This document shows, piece after piece, positions 17,557-26,510 of a stretch of DNA of 64,000 bases (positions are counted from its first letter, which is position 1; each line of letters opens with the position of its first letter). A program made the position numbers and the translations under genes. The notes under the pieces are model-generated. The model worked only from the letters and a program-made list of their open reading frames with translations, did not search any database and was not told the origin of the DNA. The stretch is from Oscillospiraceae bacterium (GTDB taxonomy: Bacteria > Bacillota > Clostridia > Oscillospirales > CAG-272): the NCBI GenBank assembly GCA_015064395.1, contig SVSH01000009.1, positions 1 to 64,000 on the forward strand, written 5' to 3'.

Positions 17557-20238
17557 TTATTCACATTCATACCCTGCAGCAACAACGGCATCCACCAGAG
17601 GTTTTCTTTCCACACACTCCTCTGCCATTACCACCGCATTCGCATTTTCCAGTGAAACCTCCACCGAAATTACCCCATTAACCCCCTCCAGCGCCTTTTT
17701 TACGTGCGCTACACAGTGGGGACACATCATACCCTTGACCGACAGGGTGACGGTCTGATTGTTTGATTCCATCGAAATAGTATCCTCCTTTTGTGTTTCA
17801 TCCGCTATATCGTCAAATGCATCATATTGTAGATTTGTTACGGTTTGCTTTTGAATGATATTTTTCTTTTTACGCTTAAAATGAACGTGAGACAAAGACA
17901 CCTTGCGCAGGCGAAGCGAATTGAGAACCACGCAAACGGAGGAAAGACTCATCGCTCCCGCCGCCAGCATAGGATTGAGCGTGACGCCAAAAGAAGACAG
18001 TGCCCCCGCCGCTATGGGAATGCAAATGGTGTTGTAAAGCAAAGCCCAAAACAGATTTTCGCGAATGCAAGCCATGGTCCGTCGGCTCAGAGCAATGGCG
18101 TCTGCCACGCCGTGAAGCGTGCTCTTGGTCAGTACCACGCCCGCACAGTCGATGGCCACGTCAGTACCCGCACCGATGGCAATTCCCACGTCAGCGCGAG
18201 CCAGGGCCGGCGCGTCGTTGATGCCGTCGCCTACCATGGCGACCGAGCATTGACCCGAAAGCTCACGCACCAATCTTTCCTTGTCTTGAGGCAAAAGCGA
18301 AGCTCTGACCCCGTTCACGCCGGCCTTGCCGGCCACAGCGGCCGCGACGGTATCATTGTCGCCCGTCAGCATCAGCGTTTCCACGCCCATGTCGGACAGC
18401 CGCGAAATAGCCGCAGGCGTATCCTCTCTGACACGGTCGGCCAGGGCAATCGCACCCACGGCCTGCCCATCGTAAGCGACGCAAACGACGGTCTTTCCCT
18501 CGCCGCCCAGCTTTTCGTTTATCTGGTCAAACCACAACAAATTCTGCTCGTCCACGCCCTGCTTCCACATGAGCGTTTTTTTACCAACCAGACAAATTTT
18601 GCTATTGACTGATCCCTTAACGCCTTCGCCTATGATAGAAACGTAGTCGGTGGCCGTGGGGGGAATGATATGCTTTTTTTCAGCGTAGCTACAGATAGCG
18701 ACCGAAAGAGGATGCGACGAATGACGCTCCACAGCGGCCGCAAGGGAGATTAGATCCTCCACCCGACCCATGGATGAGCCTATGGGGGAAAGGGATGTAG
18801 CGGTGGGGCAGACGATGCAGTCGGTGACCTCGGGGAGTCCCTCGGTCATGGTGCCCGTCTTATCCAAGCACACGACCTGTGTGGCGTGAAGCTTTTCGAG
18901 CGCCTCTGCACTTTTGAACAAAACGCCCATTTCAGCCCCTCTGCCTGTGGCCACCAAAATGGCAGTCGGGGTAGCAAGACCCAGCGCGCAGGGACAGGAA
19001 ATAACCAGGACGCTGATGGAAAATTGCAGAGCCTCGGTGATATTTTGGGTCGTGATCATCCAAAAAACGAAGGTTCCGATAGAAATAAGAAGAACAGCGG
19101 GAACGAAGAACAGACTGATCTTGTCGGCCAGTCTTGCCACGGGGGCGCGGCTGGACGCGGCGTCCTCCAACAGCTGTAAGATGTGGGAAAGCGCCGTTCC
19201 CTCGCCCACCTGCTCGACGCGGACGAGCAGACTTCCCTCTACCAGCGTGCAGGCGGCGTGTACGCGGTCGCCTACCGTTTTGTCAGCGGGAATGCTCTCT
19301 CCCGTCAGCGCGGACTCGTTGACAGCGCCCCGTCCCGAGATAATCATGCCGTCTACGGGAATGAGATCACCCTCGCGACAAAGCACCACGTCTCCAATTT
19401 GAACAGAGGAAAGAGGAACGATCTTCTGCTTATCATCCTGGACAATTATTGCGGTATCGGGCAGCATGGTAGCCAGTGCTTGAATGGCGCGGGAGGCACG
19501 CAGACGAGCGCCCTTTTCCATGTTTTTGCCCAGCGTCACCAGCGTGACGATCATGGCCGCCGACTCAAAATAAAGGTTGTGAGCAAGGGAGTGAAGCAGC
19601 TCTGTGTCTCCGCTCTGCCCTGCCATGATCATGCGGGCAACCACAAAAAGACCAAACATCATAGACGCGCCCGAGCCGATGGCAATAAGAGAATCCATAT
19701 TGGGAGAGAAGTGGCACAGTGCACGCCAGCCGCCGATGAAATAGCGGCGGTTGAGAATAAGCACGGGGGTGGTCAGCGCGAGCTGAATCAAGGCCACGAT
19801 TAGAGGGTCTTTGACAAGAACGAGACCAAACATGGGTCCCATAGAAAAAAGCATGAGGATCAGGGTCAACAGTGCGGACAGAGCAAAGGTAAACCAGGAG
19901 CGACGGAGTCTCTTTTTTTCCGTTTTTTCCGTTTGCTTTGCCGTTTGCTTGCGCTCGGTGACGGTGACATCGGCCATTTTCGCGTGATAGCCTGCGTGAG
20001 AGATTTCCGTGATCAGGGCGCGGTCAATGGCGTCCTTCCCTACCTTTTCCACAAGGCTCTCGTCGATTTCGACGTTCATAGAGGAGGTCAGCAGGCTGAC
20101 GGTGACGTCGTAAGGGCAGGAGTCCTTTCCTTTGGGTTGGATATGGTCGAGGGCTTTTTTGGCGGCGCGCTCGACGTGAGAGACGCAGGCGGCGCAGCTC
20201 ATGCCGGATATGTCGTAGCGGTATTTTTTGCGTTCCAA
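17557..20238 (-). CDS. copA: Copper-type P1B ATPase with N- and C-terminal HMA domains
   Basis: An 893-residue heavy-metal exporter. The N-terminal HMA domain carries GMSCAAC (Cys15, Cys18). The core shows the CPC transmembrane motif in SCPCALGLATPTA, the phosphorylation loop DKTGTMTEG and the hinge GDGINDAPALA, as in CopA. A second HMA domain with MMCPHC is fused at the extreme C-terminus (about residues 825-893), an uncommon position. It is joined by a basic linker (KRKKKN) and a hydrophilic segment. Predicted role: ATP-driven export of Cu(I) across the cytoplasmic membrane. No copper repressor or chaperone gene is adjacent, so the C-terminal HMA may replace a separate CopZ (inference). Confidence 0.93.
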   Translation of the reverse strand: MERKKYRYDISGMSCAACVSHVERAAKKALDHIQPKGKDSCPYDVTVSLLTSSMNVEIDESLVEKVGKDAIDRALITEISHAGYHAKMADVTVTERKQTAKQTEKTEKKRLRRSWFTFALSALLTLILMLFSMGPMFGLVLVKDPLIVALIQLALTTPVLILNRRYFIGGWRALCHFSPNMDSLIAIGSGASMMFGLFVVARMIMAGQSGDTELLHSLAHNLYFESAAMIVTLVTLGKNMEKGARLRASRAIQALATMLPDTAIIVQDDKQKIVPLSSVQIGDVVLCREGDLIPVDGMIISGRGAVNESALTGESIPADKTVGDRVHAACTLVEGSLLVRVEQVGEGTALSHILQLLEDAASSRAPVARLADKISLFFVPAVLLISIGTFVFWMITTQNITEALQFSISVLVISCPCALGLATPTAILVATGRGAEMGVLFKSAEALEKLHATQVVCLDKTGTMTEGLPEVTDCIVCPTATSLSPIGSSMGRVEDLISLAAAVERHSSHPLSVAICSYAEKKHIIPPTATDYVSIIGEGVKGSVNSKICLVGKKTLMWKQGVDEQNLLWFDQINEKLGGEGKTVVCVAYDGQAVGAIALADRVREDTPAAISRLSDMGVETLMLTGDNDTVAAAVAGKAGVNGVRASLLPQDKERLVRELSGQCSVAMVGDGINDAPALARADVGIAIGAGTDVAIDCAGVVLTKSTLHGVADAIALSRRTMACIRENLFWALLYNTICIPIAAGALSSFGVTLNPMLAAGAMSLSSVCVVLNSLRLRKVSLSHVHFKRKKKNIIQKQTVTNLQYDAFDDIADETQKEDTISMESNNQTVTLSVKGMMCPHCVAHVKKALEGVNGVISVEVSLENANAVVMAEECVERKPLVDAVVAAGYECE

Positions 20239-20277
20239 AGAATCGCCTCTTTTCTTACATTATTGATAGGTAGTATT

Positions 20278-20306
20278 ATTATAAACTTTATTTGTTGATT
20301 TGTCAA
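20278..20306 (-). promoter_or_regulatory. Promoter of copA
   Basis: Consensus TTGACA (minus, 20301-20306) and TATAAT (20278-20283) with a 17-bp spacer, 40 nt before the copA start. No recognised CsoR or CopY operator is visible. Confidence 0.9.
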
Positions 20307-20332
20307 TGGAGGGGGGATGGGGGGGAGGGTTT

Positions 20333-20806
20333 TGCTAAATTTCAAACAACTACTCCTCTTGACGCGCACACAGCTTCGCGCGTGCGCTGTGCCGGTTTTG
20401 ATGTTACTTCTTTGTCTTTCAACAAAGAAGTAACCAAGAAAATGAACCCGGACGTTCCCTCCGGGGCCTCCCTTACTTTGCCGCTCTACAAAGAGAAAGA
20501 CGAGAGGTCACATATACATTTTTTATGCTGTGCCTCCAATTTAGTTACCACGAGCGGCAGATATAGAAAGCAAGAACTTTTGCTATAACAAACCCATCTT
20601 GGGCGTGCGCTCATGCGCCCAAGATGGAGGAGGCTTGCGAAAGCAAAAGTCCCGGCGGCTCTCAAAAAGCCGTCGGGCGGTGGGGTCCCAAGGGGTGTCC
20701 CCTTGGTTCCCTTCTTGGCTACTTCTTGGGGAATGCCAAGAAGTAGCATAGGCACTTCCGCCGCGCGTTGTGGCGCGCCTATCTGTAGAAGCAGTTGTTA
20801 AAATAT
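20333..20806. repeat. Mosaic hairpin element copy R8
   Basis: Left end GCTAAATTTCAAACAACTAC, B hairpin GTTACTTCTTTGT/ACAAAGAAGTAAC, module C, then module E (CCATCTTGGGCG/CGCCCAAGATGG and CGGCGGCT/AGCCGTCG), CCAAGGGG/CCCCTTGG, and an inverted B hairpin CTACTTCTTGG/CCAAGAAGTAG. Right end CTGTAGAAGCAGTTGTTAAAAT. It fills the interval between copA and the PBP-like gene. Confidence 0.85.
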
Positions 20807-20815
20807 TAATGCAAC

Positions 20816-20853
20816 AAAAAAGCAAGTCGAACCACAAAGATCCAACTTGCTTT
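20816..20853 (-). terminator. Terminator of the PBP2-like gene
   Basis: AAAGCAAGT pairs with ACTTGCTTT and is followed by TTTTTTG on the minus strand; the stem starts inside the last codons of the gene. Confidence 0.8.
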
Positions 20854-22952
20854 CATCCTTTATTCCATTGCTCCAAAACAGCCTCGATCACCGGCTCTGC
20901 CACGGAAGCCTCTCCCCCGTTTTCCACGATCACCGCCACACAAATACCCGTGAGCGGCTGATCCGACAGAAAAACAACAGGGGTAGAATAAGCCAGCATA
21001 ACGGCGTGATCCGTTCCGCCATTACCGGAAGGAACCGAAGATGCAAAGCACCCTGCCTGAACGCCGAGTGTGTTCAGCCCCTCAACCAATCCTTCCAAAC
21101 GGCCACTTTGCTTCATCGCATCGCGCATCGCATCAAGCAAAAGGGTGCGACCTTCCCCGCTCAATGCATACTCGCAAAGAAGGGTGGGCTGTGTCTTTTG
21201 CGTGACGTCGCCGCTTGTGAAGTTGCGAACCTCATACAATAAATGAGAGGAATATCGCTTGCCGCCGCTGACGATGCTTGATAGCATAGAGCAAAGCTGG
21301 GCAGGCGTGCAGACCGTGTCTCCCTCGCCAAGAGCAGCCTTGATCAGTGCCGCTTCGTTGTCCTTGGCAATGGAAGAAGCCCTTCCCTCCTCCTCGGACA
21401 GTTCAATGCCTGTTTTTTGGCCAAAGCCAAGCAAAGATTCATAGGAAGCGTAGCGCTCAAGCCCCAGGCCTTGCGCCAGTTTTCCAAAGAAAATATCGCA
21501 CTTGTCCACGATCGCCGTGGAGGCGTTGATAAAGCCGTGGGAGACGTCCGTTTGGATCAGCATGGGACACAAAAGCGTGTATCCTTCTACCTTCAATACG
21601 CCCGAATCGACCCAAAGAGTAGAGGAATCGACCAGTCCCGAGCCAACCCCCGCCGTTCCCGTACAAAGCTGCATGAGCTTGCCGGGAAAATACAGACCCG
21701 ACAGGGCGCGGTTGAGCAAGGGAGAAGCAGGGTCAGAGGCGAGCTGATCGTAGTTTTCGTTGAACAGCGTCGCATCAAAGGTCGGTGCACTGGCAAGAGC
21801 CAGACACTCGCCCGTGTTGGGGTCGGTGGCGATCACAGCTCCCTTTTTCAGCCCCGTCCTCTGGAGCTGATCGCGCAGAGAATCCTCTGCTGCCATCTGG
21901 GTGTCAATGTCAATGGTCAGACGGATGTCCTGCCCGGCGATGGGCTGCTTGATGACGGTCGAGGAGACCGTCTGTCCCTGTTCGTTCTTGGTGATCTGCA
22001 TCTGCCCGTCCACACCGTGCAAAATGCTCTCAAAAGCACTCTCACAGCCGGCAACGCCCACGATAGCGTTCATGGGGTAGCCCAAGGAATTGTAGTATTC
22101 CCAGTCCTCGGCAAAGATCTTACCCACACGGCCGAGAATATGCGAAGCGTAGCCGGGATAATGATACACCCGCTCGGCGCGAACGATAAATGCCACGCCC
22201 CGCAAGGGCGACTCCTTATTGGCCGCCAGCACCGATGCGCTGACGCCCTTGGCCAGCGTGTATTCGGTCGTGTCACTGCCAAAGCGGCACAGATCCATGT
22301 CGTAGTACAGCCGGATCAGCTTGGTGATCTCCTCGCCCGTGTAAAGAGGAACGCCGTCCAGGTGGGCGTCCAGCGAGTAGGTCTTGACGTAATATTGCGC
22401 CAGCGCGCCGGCTGTGGTTTTTTGAGACAGCCCCAGGCGAGACAGAAGCTTGTCAAGGCGCTGGGCTACGATGGAGTTTCCGTCGCGCGCCTCGTCGTTA
22501 TAGGTAAAGGTAGGGTAGATGCCGGCAAGAGGAAAGGAATCCTCGGTCAGCTCGCCCGCCTCAGGGGTGGACAGGTAGGAAAGCAGCGTCAGGAGTGAAG
22601 AATTTCGGACGGCAATGCCTTGATCGGTAACAAAAGGATCGTGGTGCAACACCAGATCGTAAGCGTATACGTTGGTGACCAGCGGCTTGCCGTTTCGATC
22701 GTAAATATCGCCTCGGACGGCTTGCAGTGTGACCGTTTGGACGGTATAGCCGGCGGGAACAGAGGGCTTTTCCTTGTAGATGGAATAGGCGTTCCCCTTG
22801 GCCTGCAAAGAGATCAGAATCACGGCGTAGACCATACAGACCGCGACAAAAAAGCCGGACAGTACGGTAATTCGGCGGGAGAAGATGGCGTGCGGCGTGC
22901 GCTTGATCTTTTTCTTTTTTCTTTTTTTGCGTTGATACAGCGGCTGTGGCAA
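20853..22952 (-). CDS. Class B penicillin-binding protein homologue lacking catalytic motifs
   Basis: A 699-residue PBP2/SpoVD-type protein: basic cytoplasmic tail, one membrane anchor (residues about 29-49), dimerisation domain with LQAVRGDIYDRNGKPL, and a transpeptidase-like domain from about 340. All three penicilloyl-serine motifs are degenerate. The SxxK position reads PGKLMQ (425-428), the SxN position reads KCD (484-486), and the KTG position reads QAG (632-634). Surrounding landmarks (GAVIATDPNTGECLALAS, LGEGDTVCTPAQL) are retained. The frame is open, so it is not an obvious pseudogene. I infer a non-catalytic structural role in the elongasome. It is followed upstream by a CPBP protein and mreB. 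Confidence 0.85.
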   Translation of the reverse strand: MPQPLYQRKKRKKKKIKRTPHAIFSRRITVLSGFFVAVCMVYAVILISLQAKGNAYSIYKEKPSVPAGYTVQTVTLQAVRGDIYDRNGKPLVTNVYAYDLVLHHDPFVTDQGIAVRNSSLLTLLSYLSTPEAGELTEDSFPLAGIYPTFTYNDEARDGNSIVAQRLDKLLSRLGLSQKTTAGALAQYYVKTYSLDAHLDGVPLYTGEEITKLIRLYYDMDLCRFGSDTTEYTLAKGVSASVLAANKESPLRGVAFIVRAERVYHYPGYASHILGRVGKIFAEDWEYYNSLGYPMNAIVGVAGCESAFESILHGVDGQMQITKNEQGQTVSSTVIKQPIAGQDIRLTIDIDTQMAAEDSLRDQLQRTGLKKGAVIATDPNTGECLALASAPTFDATLFNENYDQLASDPASPLLNRALSGLYFPGKLMQLCTGTAGVGSGLVDSSTLWVDSGVLKVEGYTLLCPMLIQTDVSHGFINASTAIVDKCDIFFGKLAQGLGLERYASYESLLGFGQKTGIELSEEEGRASSIAKDNEAALIKAALGEGDTVCTPAQLCSMLSSIVSGGKRYSSHLLYEVRNFTSGDVTQKTQPTLLCEYALSGEGRTLLLDAMRDAMKQSGRLEGLVEGLNTLGVQAGCFASSVPSGNGGTDHAVMLAYSTPVVFLSDQPLTGICVAVIVENGGEASVAEPVIEAVLEQWNKG

Positions 22953-22994
22953 GACGATCCTTCCCCCTTTCCGTAAAAATCAAAATAAAATCTA

Positions 22995-24194
22995 TTATGC
23001 TACCGGCACAAAGGTGGAGATCCAGGCGCTGAGGAACCAAAGACCAAACAAAAGAGCGCAGGTTACGATGGACGCAATGATACCGCCGTTGGAAAATGCG
23101 TTGGTCAGAGCGTCACCGTGGGTCAACTGATCCTCGCGGCGGCGAACGGTAAACTTGCGGAAATGAACGATGAGAAGGATCAGACCGGCAATGGCAAGGC
23201 CAAAGCGCATAGCGGTCATTCCCATCAGTGCGGCGTATGCCCCCAGATGCTCGGAAATATAGGGCATAAGCTCCTCCTCGCCAAGGGTCAAGAAGGTGTC
23301 ATAGTCCAGCCAGTTTGAAATCAATGTGGGTACAATACCGCCAAAGAAGTTGATGACCATGTGTAAAAAGACACCGTTGAGCCAGTTTCCCGTGCGGGCA
23401 TACAAGAACGCCAGGAGAAGTCCCAGCATGGTAGCGTAAAAGAACTGATAGAAATTGCCGTGGAAGGCGCCGAAGAGCAGACTGCTGACCAAAATTGCGG
23501 CCAATTCTCCGTGAGGCAGCATGCGGTCCATGAGAAGCTTGCGGAAGATCAGCTCCTCAAACACAGGGGCGCAGATCACCGTCGTCAGCATAGACAGCCA
23601 AAGCGGAACGTCCAGGGTTTCACTCAGCGAATTTTCAAAATTGATCCCGGTCAGAGACGCCAGCATAGAAACGAAGGACTCGCCCATCAGGCTTCCCGCC
23701 AGCATGATCGTCTGCGATATGATAAACAGAATGAGAAAATGAGACAGCTTCAGCTTTTTTCTCTCGGGAATCTCGGTGGGGAGCTTGCGCACGAGAAGGT
23801 AAAGCAGCGGAATGCCTATCGTATACAGCGGCAGGGTGGACGCTAAAATAGAGAACCAATAGCTCTCATAAATGTGAGGAGCGAGCGTGTAGACCTGATC
23901 CACCAGCGTCTGCGCCACAACGTACCAGGCGACGGTCATGGCAACGAATGCCCAGCCGAGCTTGGAATAAGAGACTCTGAGCTTATCGCGCGCGAGAGCA
24001 CGGTCGATATCGCGGGCGTACGAATCATCCTCTGTGGTCGGTTGCTCCGGCATGGGCGCGGAATCCGTGTTTCCTTGCGTCACCTCTTTGACCGGTGGCA
24101 CGGGATCTGTCGGTTCCTCCGTCTTGGGCGAGGGCTTTGGCTCCTCGGGTGCGTTAAAGGAGTAAAAATCAAAATTGGGATTGTGATCCTTCAT
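22995..24194 (-). CDS. CPBP-family intramembrane metalloprotease (CAAX protease-like)
   Basis: A 399-residue multi-pass membrane protein with a proline- and glutamate-rich cytoplasmic N-terminus (about 75 residues). The CPBP (Abi/Rce1-like) motifs are present: FEELIFRKLLMDR (EExxxR), FGAFHGNFYQF (second motif His) and GVFLHMVINF (third motif His). About eight membrane segments are visible. Bacterial members act as intramembrane proteases or in bacteriocin self-protection; the substrate here is unknown. It lies 40 bp from mreB and 42 bp from the PBP-like gene, so the three probably form an operon. Confidence 0.88.
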   Translation of the reverse strand: MKDHNPNFDFYSFNAPEEPKPSPKTEEPTDPVPPVKEVTQGNTDSAPMPEQPTTEDDSYARDIDRALARDKLRVSYSKLGWAFVAMTVAWYVVAQTLVDQVYTLAPHIYESYWFSILASTLPLYTIGIPLLYLLVRKLPTEIPERKKLKLSHFLILFIISQTIMLAGSLMGESFVSMLASLTGINFENSLSETLDVPLWLSMLTTVICAPVFEELIFRKLLMDRMLPHGELAAILVSSLLFGAFHGNFYQFFYATMLGLLLAFLYARTGNWLNGVFLHMVINFFGGIVPTLISNWLDYDTFLTLGEEELMPYISEHLGAYAALMGMTAMRFGLAIAGLILLIVHFRKFTVRRREDQLTHGDALTNAFSNGGIIASIVTCALLFGLWFLSAWISTFVPVA

Positions 24195-24233
24195 GGTAAA
24201 TCTCCCTTCTTAGGAAAAGGATAAGTCAGAATA

Positions 24234-25208
24234 TTATTTGCCCTCGTCGATGGCCTTTTGCAGCCCCTTGACGACGCAATCGCCGCACTCGGCGGCAGTG
24301 GTCACCCGCATACCGATGCCGTTGGCGATGACCTTGGAAAGACCGGGCAAAAGGGCGCTCTCGCCGCACAGAACGGGTCCGGTGGCAAAGACGTCCGAGC
24401 TAAGCTCGGGCGGGGCGGCCTCCAGTGCCGCTCTCATGAGTTGAATGATACGCAAAATAGGCTTGCGAAGCGCCTGCGCCACGTCAGCAGAGGAAATCTC
24501 TGCCGTGATGGCAAGACCGTTTTGCACGCTTCGGCCGCTGACCTGAATGGTACCGCGGTCGATGGCGGGGTGCGCCGTCCCAATGCGATGCTTGATGGCA
24601 TTGGCAGATTGCTCTCCAATAATAAGACCGTAGGCCGCCCGCAGATGAGAGATAATGGCGCGGTCAAATTCGTCGCCTGCCACCCGTCCGGTACGGGCGC
24701 TGACGACGCCGTCGTAGCACAGAACGGCCGCTTTGGTCGTTCCGCCGCCGATATCGACGATCATACTGCCGCGCGGGCTTGAGATATTCAGTCCTGCACC
24801 GTAAGCGGCGGCGATGGCATGGGGAATGAGGTGAACGTTTCTTGCGCCTGCGTCGCGCATCACGTCCTCCAGGGCGCGGCGTTCCACCTCGGTGATGCCG
24901 TGCGGAATGGATGCCACGACGGTGGGGCGTTGCAAAAAGCCAATGGCTTGTGCTTGCTTGAAAAAGGTATGAAGCATCATAACTGCCAAGTCGTAATCGG
25001 CAACGACGCTGTCCTGCAGGGGATGGCAGGCACGGACACCTGCGGGGGTACGACCCAGCATGGGGAGTGCCTCCTTACCGATGGCAATGGGATCTCCCGT
25101 GCGGGAATTGATCGCAACTGCCGAGGGAAAACGCTGGATCAGCACGTGTTCGCGGCGACTGATACGGGTATGGGTGGTACCGAGGTCAATGGCGAGGGGA
25201 GATGACAT
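24234..25208 (-). CDS. mreB: MreB/Mbl-family actin-like rod shape protein
   Basis: A 324-residue actin-fold protein. The phosphate-1 motif is AIDLGTTHTRI and phosphate-2 is MIVDIGGGTTKAAVL. HPLQDSVVADYDLAVMMLHTF corresponds to the MreB segment RPLKDGVIADYDVTE. ATAAYG-type and GGGA-type adenosine regions are recognisable though divergent. It forms membrane-associated filaments guiding cell-wall elongation. The sequence is more divergent than typical MreB, so Mbl/MreBH-type is possible. It heads the group with the CPBP protein and the PBP-like protein. Confidence 0.88.
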   Translation of the reverse strand: MSSPLAIDLGTTHTRISRREHVLIQRFPSAVAINSRTGDPIAIGKEALPMLGRTPAGVRACHPLQDSVVADYDLAVMMLHTFFKQAQAIGFLQRPTVVASIPHGITEVERRALEDVMRDAGARNVHLIPHAIAAAYGAGLNISSPRGSMIVDIGGGTTKAAVLCYDGVVSARTGRVAGDEFDRAIISHLRAAYGLIIGEQSANAIKHRIGTAHPAIDRGTIQVSGRSVQNGLAITAEISSADVAQALRKPILRIIQLMRAALEAAPPELSSDVFATGPVLCGESALLPGLSKVIANGIGMRVTTAAECGDCVVKGLQKAIDEGK

Positions 25209-25240
25209 GGGGATGCTCCTTTCGGGGGAAATTGAAGGGG

Positions 25241-25879
25241 TATCTAAAGTTTGAACAACTACTTCTTTTGACGCTCACACTGCACTTCGTGCGCGTTCGC
25301 TGTACCGGTTTTGATGTTACTTCTTTGTCGTTCAACAAAGAAGTAACCAAGAAAGTGAACCCGGACGTTCCCTCCGGGACCTCCCTTTCTTTGCCGCTCT
25401 ACAAAGAGGAAGACGAGAGATCACATATAAGCCGTTAATGCTGTGCCTCCAAGTTTGCCAACACGAGCGGCAGGCGGAAAAAGCAAAAAGTTTTGCCTTC
25501 TCGTAGGGACCGACGTCCTCGGCGGTCCGTCTTCTCGGCAGATGTGGAAAGCAATGGCCTTTGCTTTCCGTTTTTGCATAAAATTTATGCTAACATAAGG
25601 TGCGTTGAATAATAGCAAAAGCTTTTGCTTTTGCATCTTGCGTGCCACTTCCGTGTTTGCAAGTTTTTTTAACTTGCAAACGCAAGCGCTGAAACTGTTT
25701 ACTTTTGCGTCGTGTTGCGCGGAGCGAGAGCGCAGCGCCCACTAAGACGCACTGCGGGGTGCCAAGGGGCATTAGGCCCCTTGGTCCGCTTTCTTGGTTC
25801 GTTCTTTCTCGGATGAGAAAGAATGAACACACCTCACCCGCCGCGCATTGTGCGGCGGACAAAAGGAGAAACCGTAAAA
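25241..25879. repeat. Mosaic hairpin element copy R9
   Basis: Left end TCTAAAGTTTGAACAACTAC, B hairpin GTTACTTCTTTGT/ACAAAGAAGTAAC, module C, a palindrome GGACCGACGTCC (about 25505-25516), a CTTTCCGTTTTTGC stem and module F (TTGCAAGTT/AACTTGCAA). Then come module G (AAGGGGC/GCCCCTT), an inverted B hairpin GTTCGTTCTTTC/GAAAGAATGAAC, and a right end AAAAGGAGAA. It ends 1 bp before the maf stop codon. Confidence 0.85.
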
Positions 25880-25880
25880 A

Positions 25881-26480
25881 TTACATATTTCCCCACAATG
25901 ACAATTCAAAATTCTCCTTCAACACCACTTCCATACGATGTAAGGGCAATCCAACTACGTTAAAATAGTCTCCTCTGATGCCTTCAATCCAAAGCGAAGC
26001 GGTATCCTGAATACCATACGCCCCCGCCTTATCCATCGGCTCACCCGAGGCAATATATGCGTCAATCACATCGTCCGAAAGCGGGGCAAAGGAAACCTCC
26101 GTCACCTCGTGAGCGGTAACGGTCTGCCCACCTTTGACCACGCAAATACCGCTGATGACTCGGTGGGTGTTGCCCGACAACGACCGAAGCATACGACGGG
26201 CATCGTCCGCGTCATGCGGCTTGCCTAAAATTTCACCATCCGGACTGACCACAACCGTGTCTGCCGCCAGTATGACCGTATCGTCGTCCAAGCGACCCTC
26301 TTCGTTCAGCAGATTTTTCACAGCGGCGGCCTTGCGAGCGGCTAATATTTCCACCAGCCGTCCGCCGTCGCGCTCCTCACTGCTCTCGTGTGCGTCGGCA
26401 CAGACAACGCTAAAATTCAATCCCAAATGCTGCAGCATCTCCCGACGTCGGGGAGAGGCAGAGGCGAGAATCCAGGTCAT
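25881..26480 (-). CDS. maf: Maf-family nucleoside triphosphate pyrophosphatase
   Basis: A 199-residue protein beginning MTWILASASPRRREMLQHLG, the diagnostic Maf start. AADTVVVSPDGEILGKP and the AGAYGIQ segment are also conserved. Family members hydrolyse dTTP/UTP or modified NTPs and prevent their incorporation. In many Firmicutes maf precedes mreBCD; here it follows the DUF4340-like gene by 30 bp and is probably cotranscribed with it. Confidence 0.95.
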   Translation of the reverse strand: MTWILASASPRRREMLQHLGLNFSVVCADAHESSEERDGGRLVEILAARKAAAVKNLLNEEGRLDDDTVILAADTVVVSPDGEILGKPHDADDARRMLRSLSGNTHRVISGICVVKGGQTVTAHEVTEVSFAPLSDDVIDAYIASGEPMDKAGAYGIQDTASLWIEGIRGDYFNVVGLPLHRMEVVLKENFELSLWGNM

Positions 26481-26510
26481 GTTATGCTTCCTTTCCGTGG
26501 TCTATGAAAA

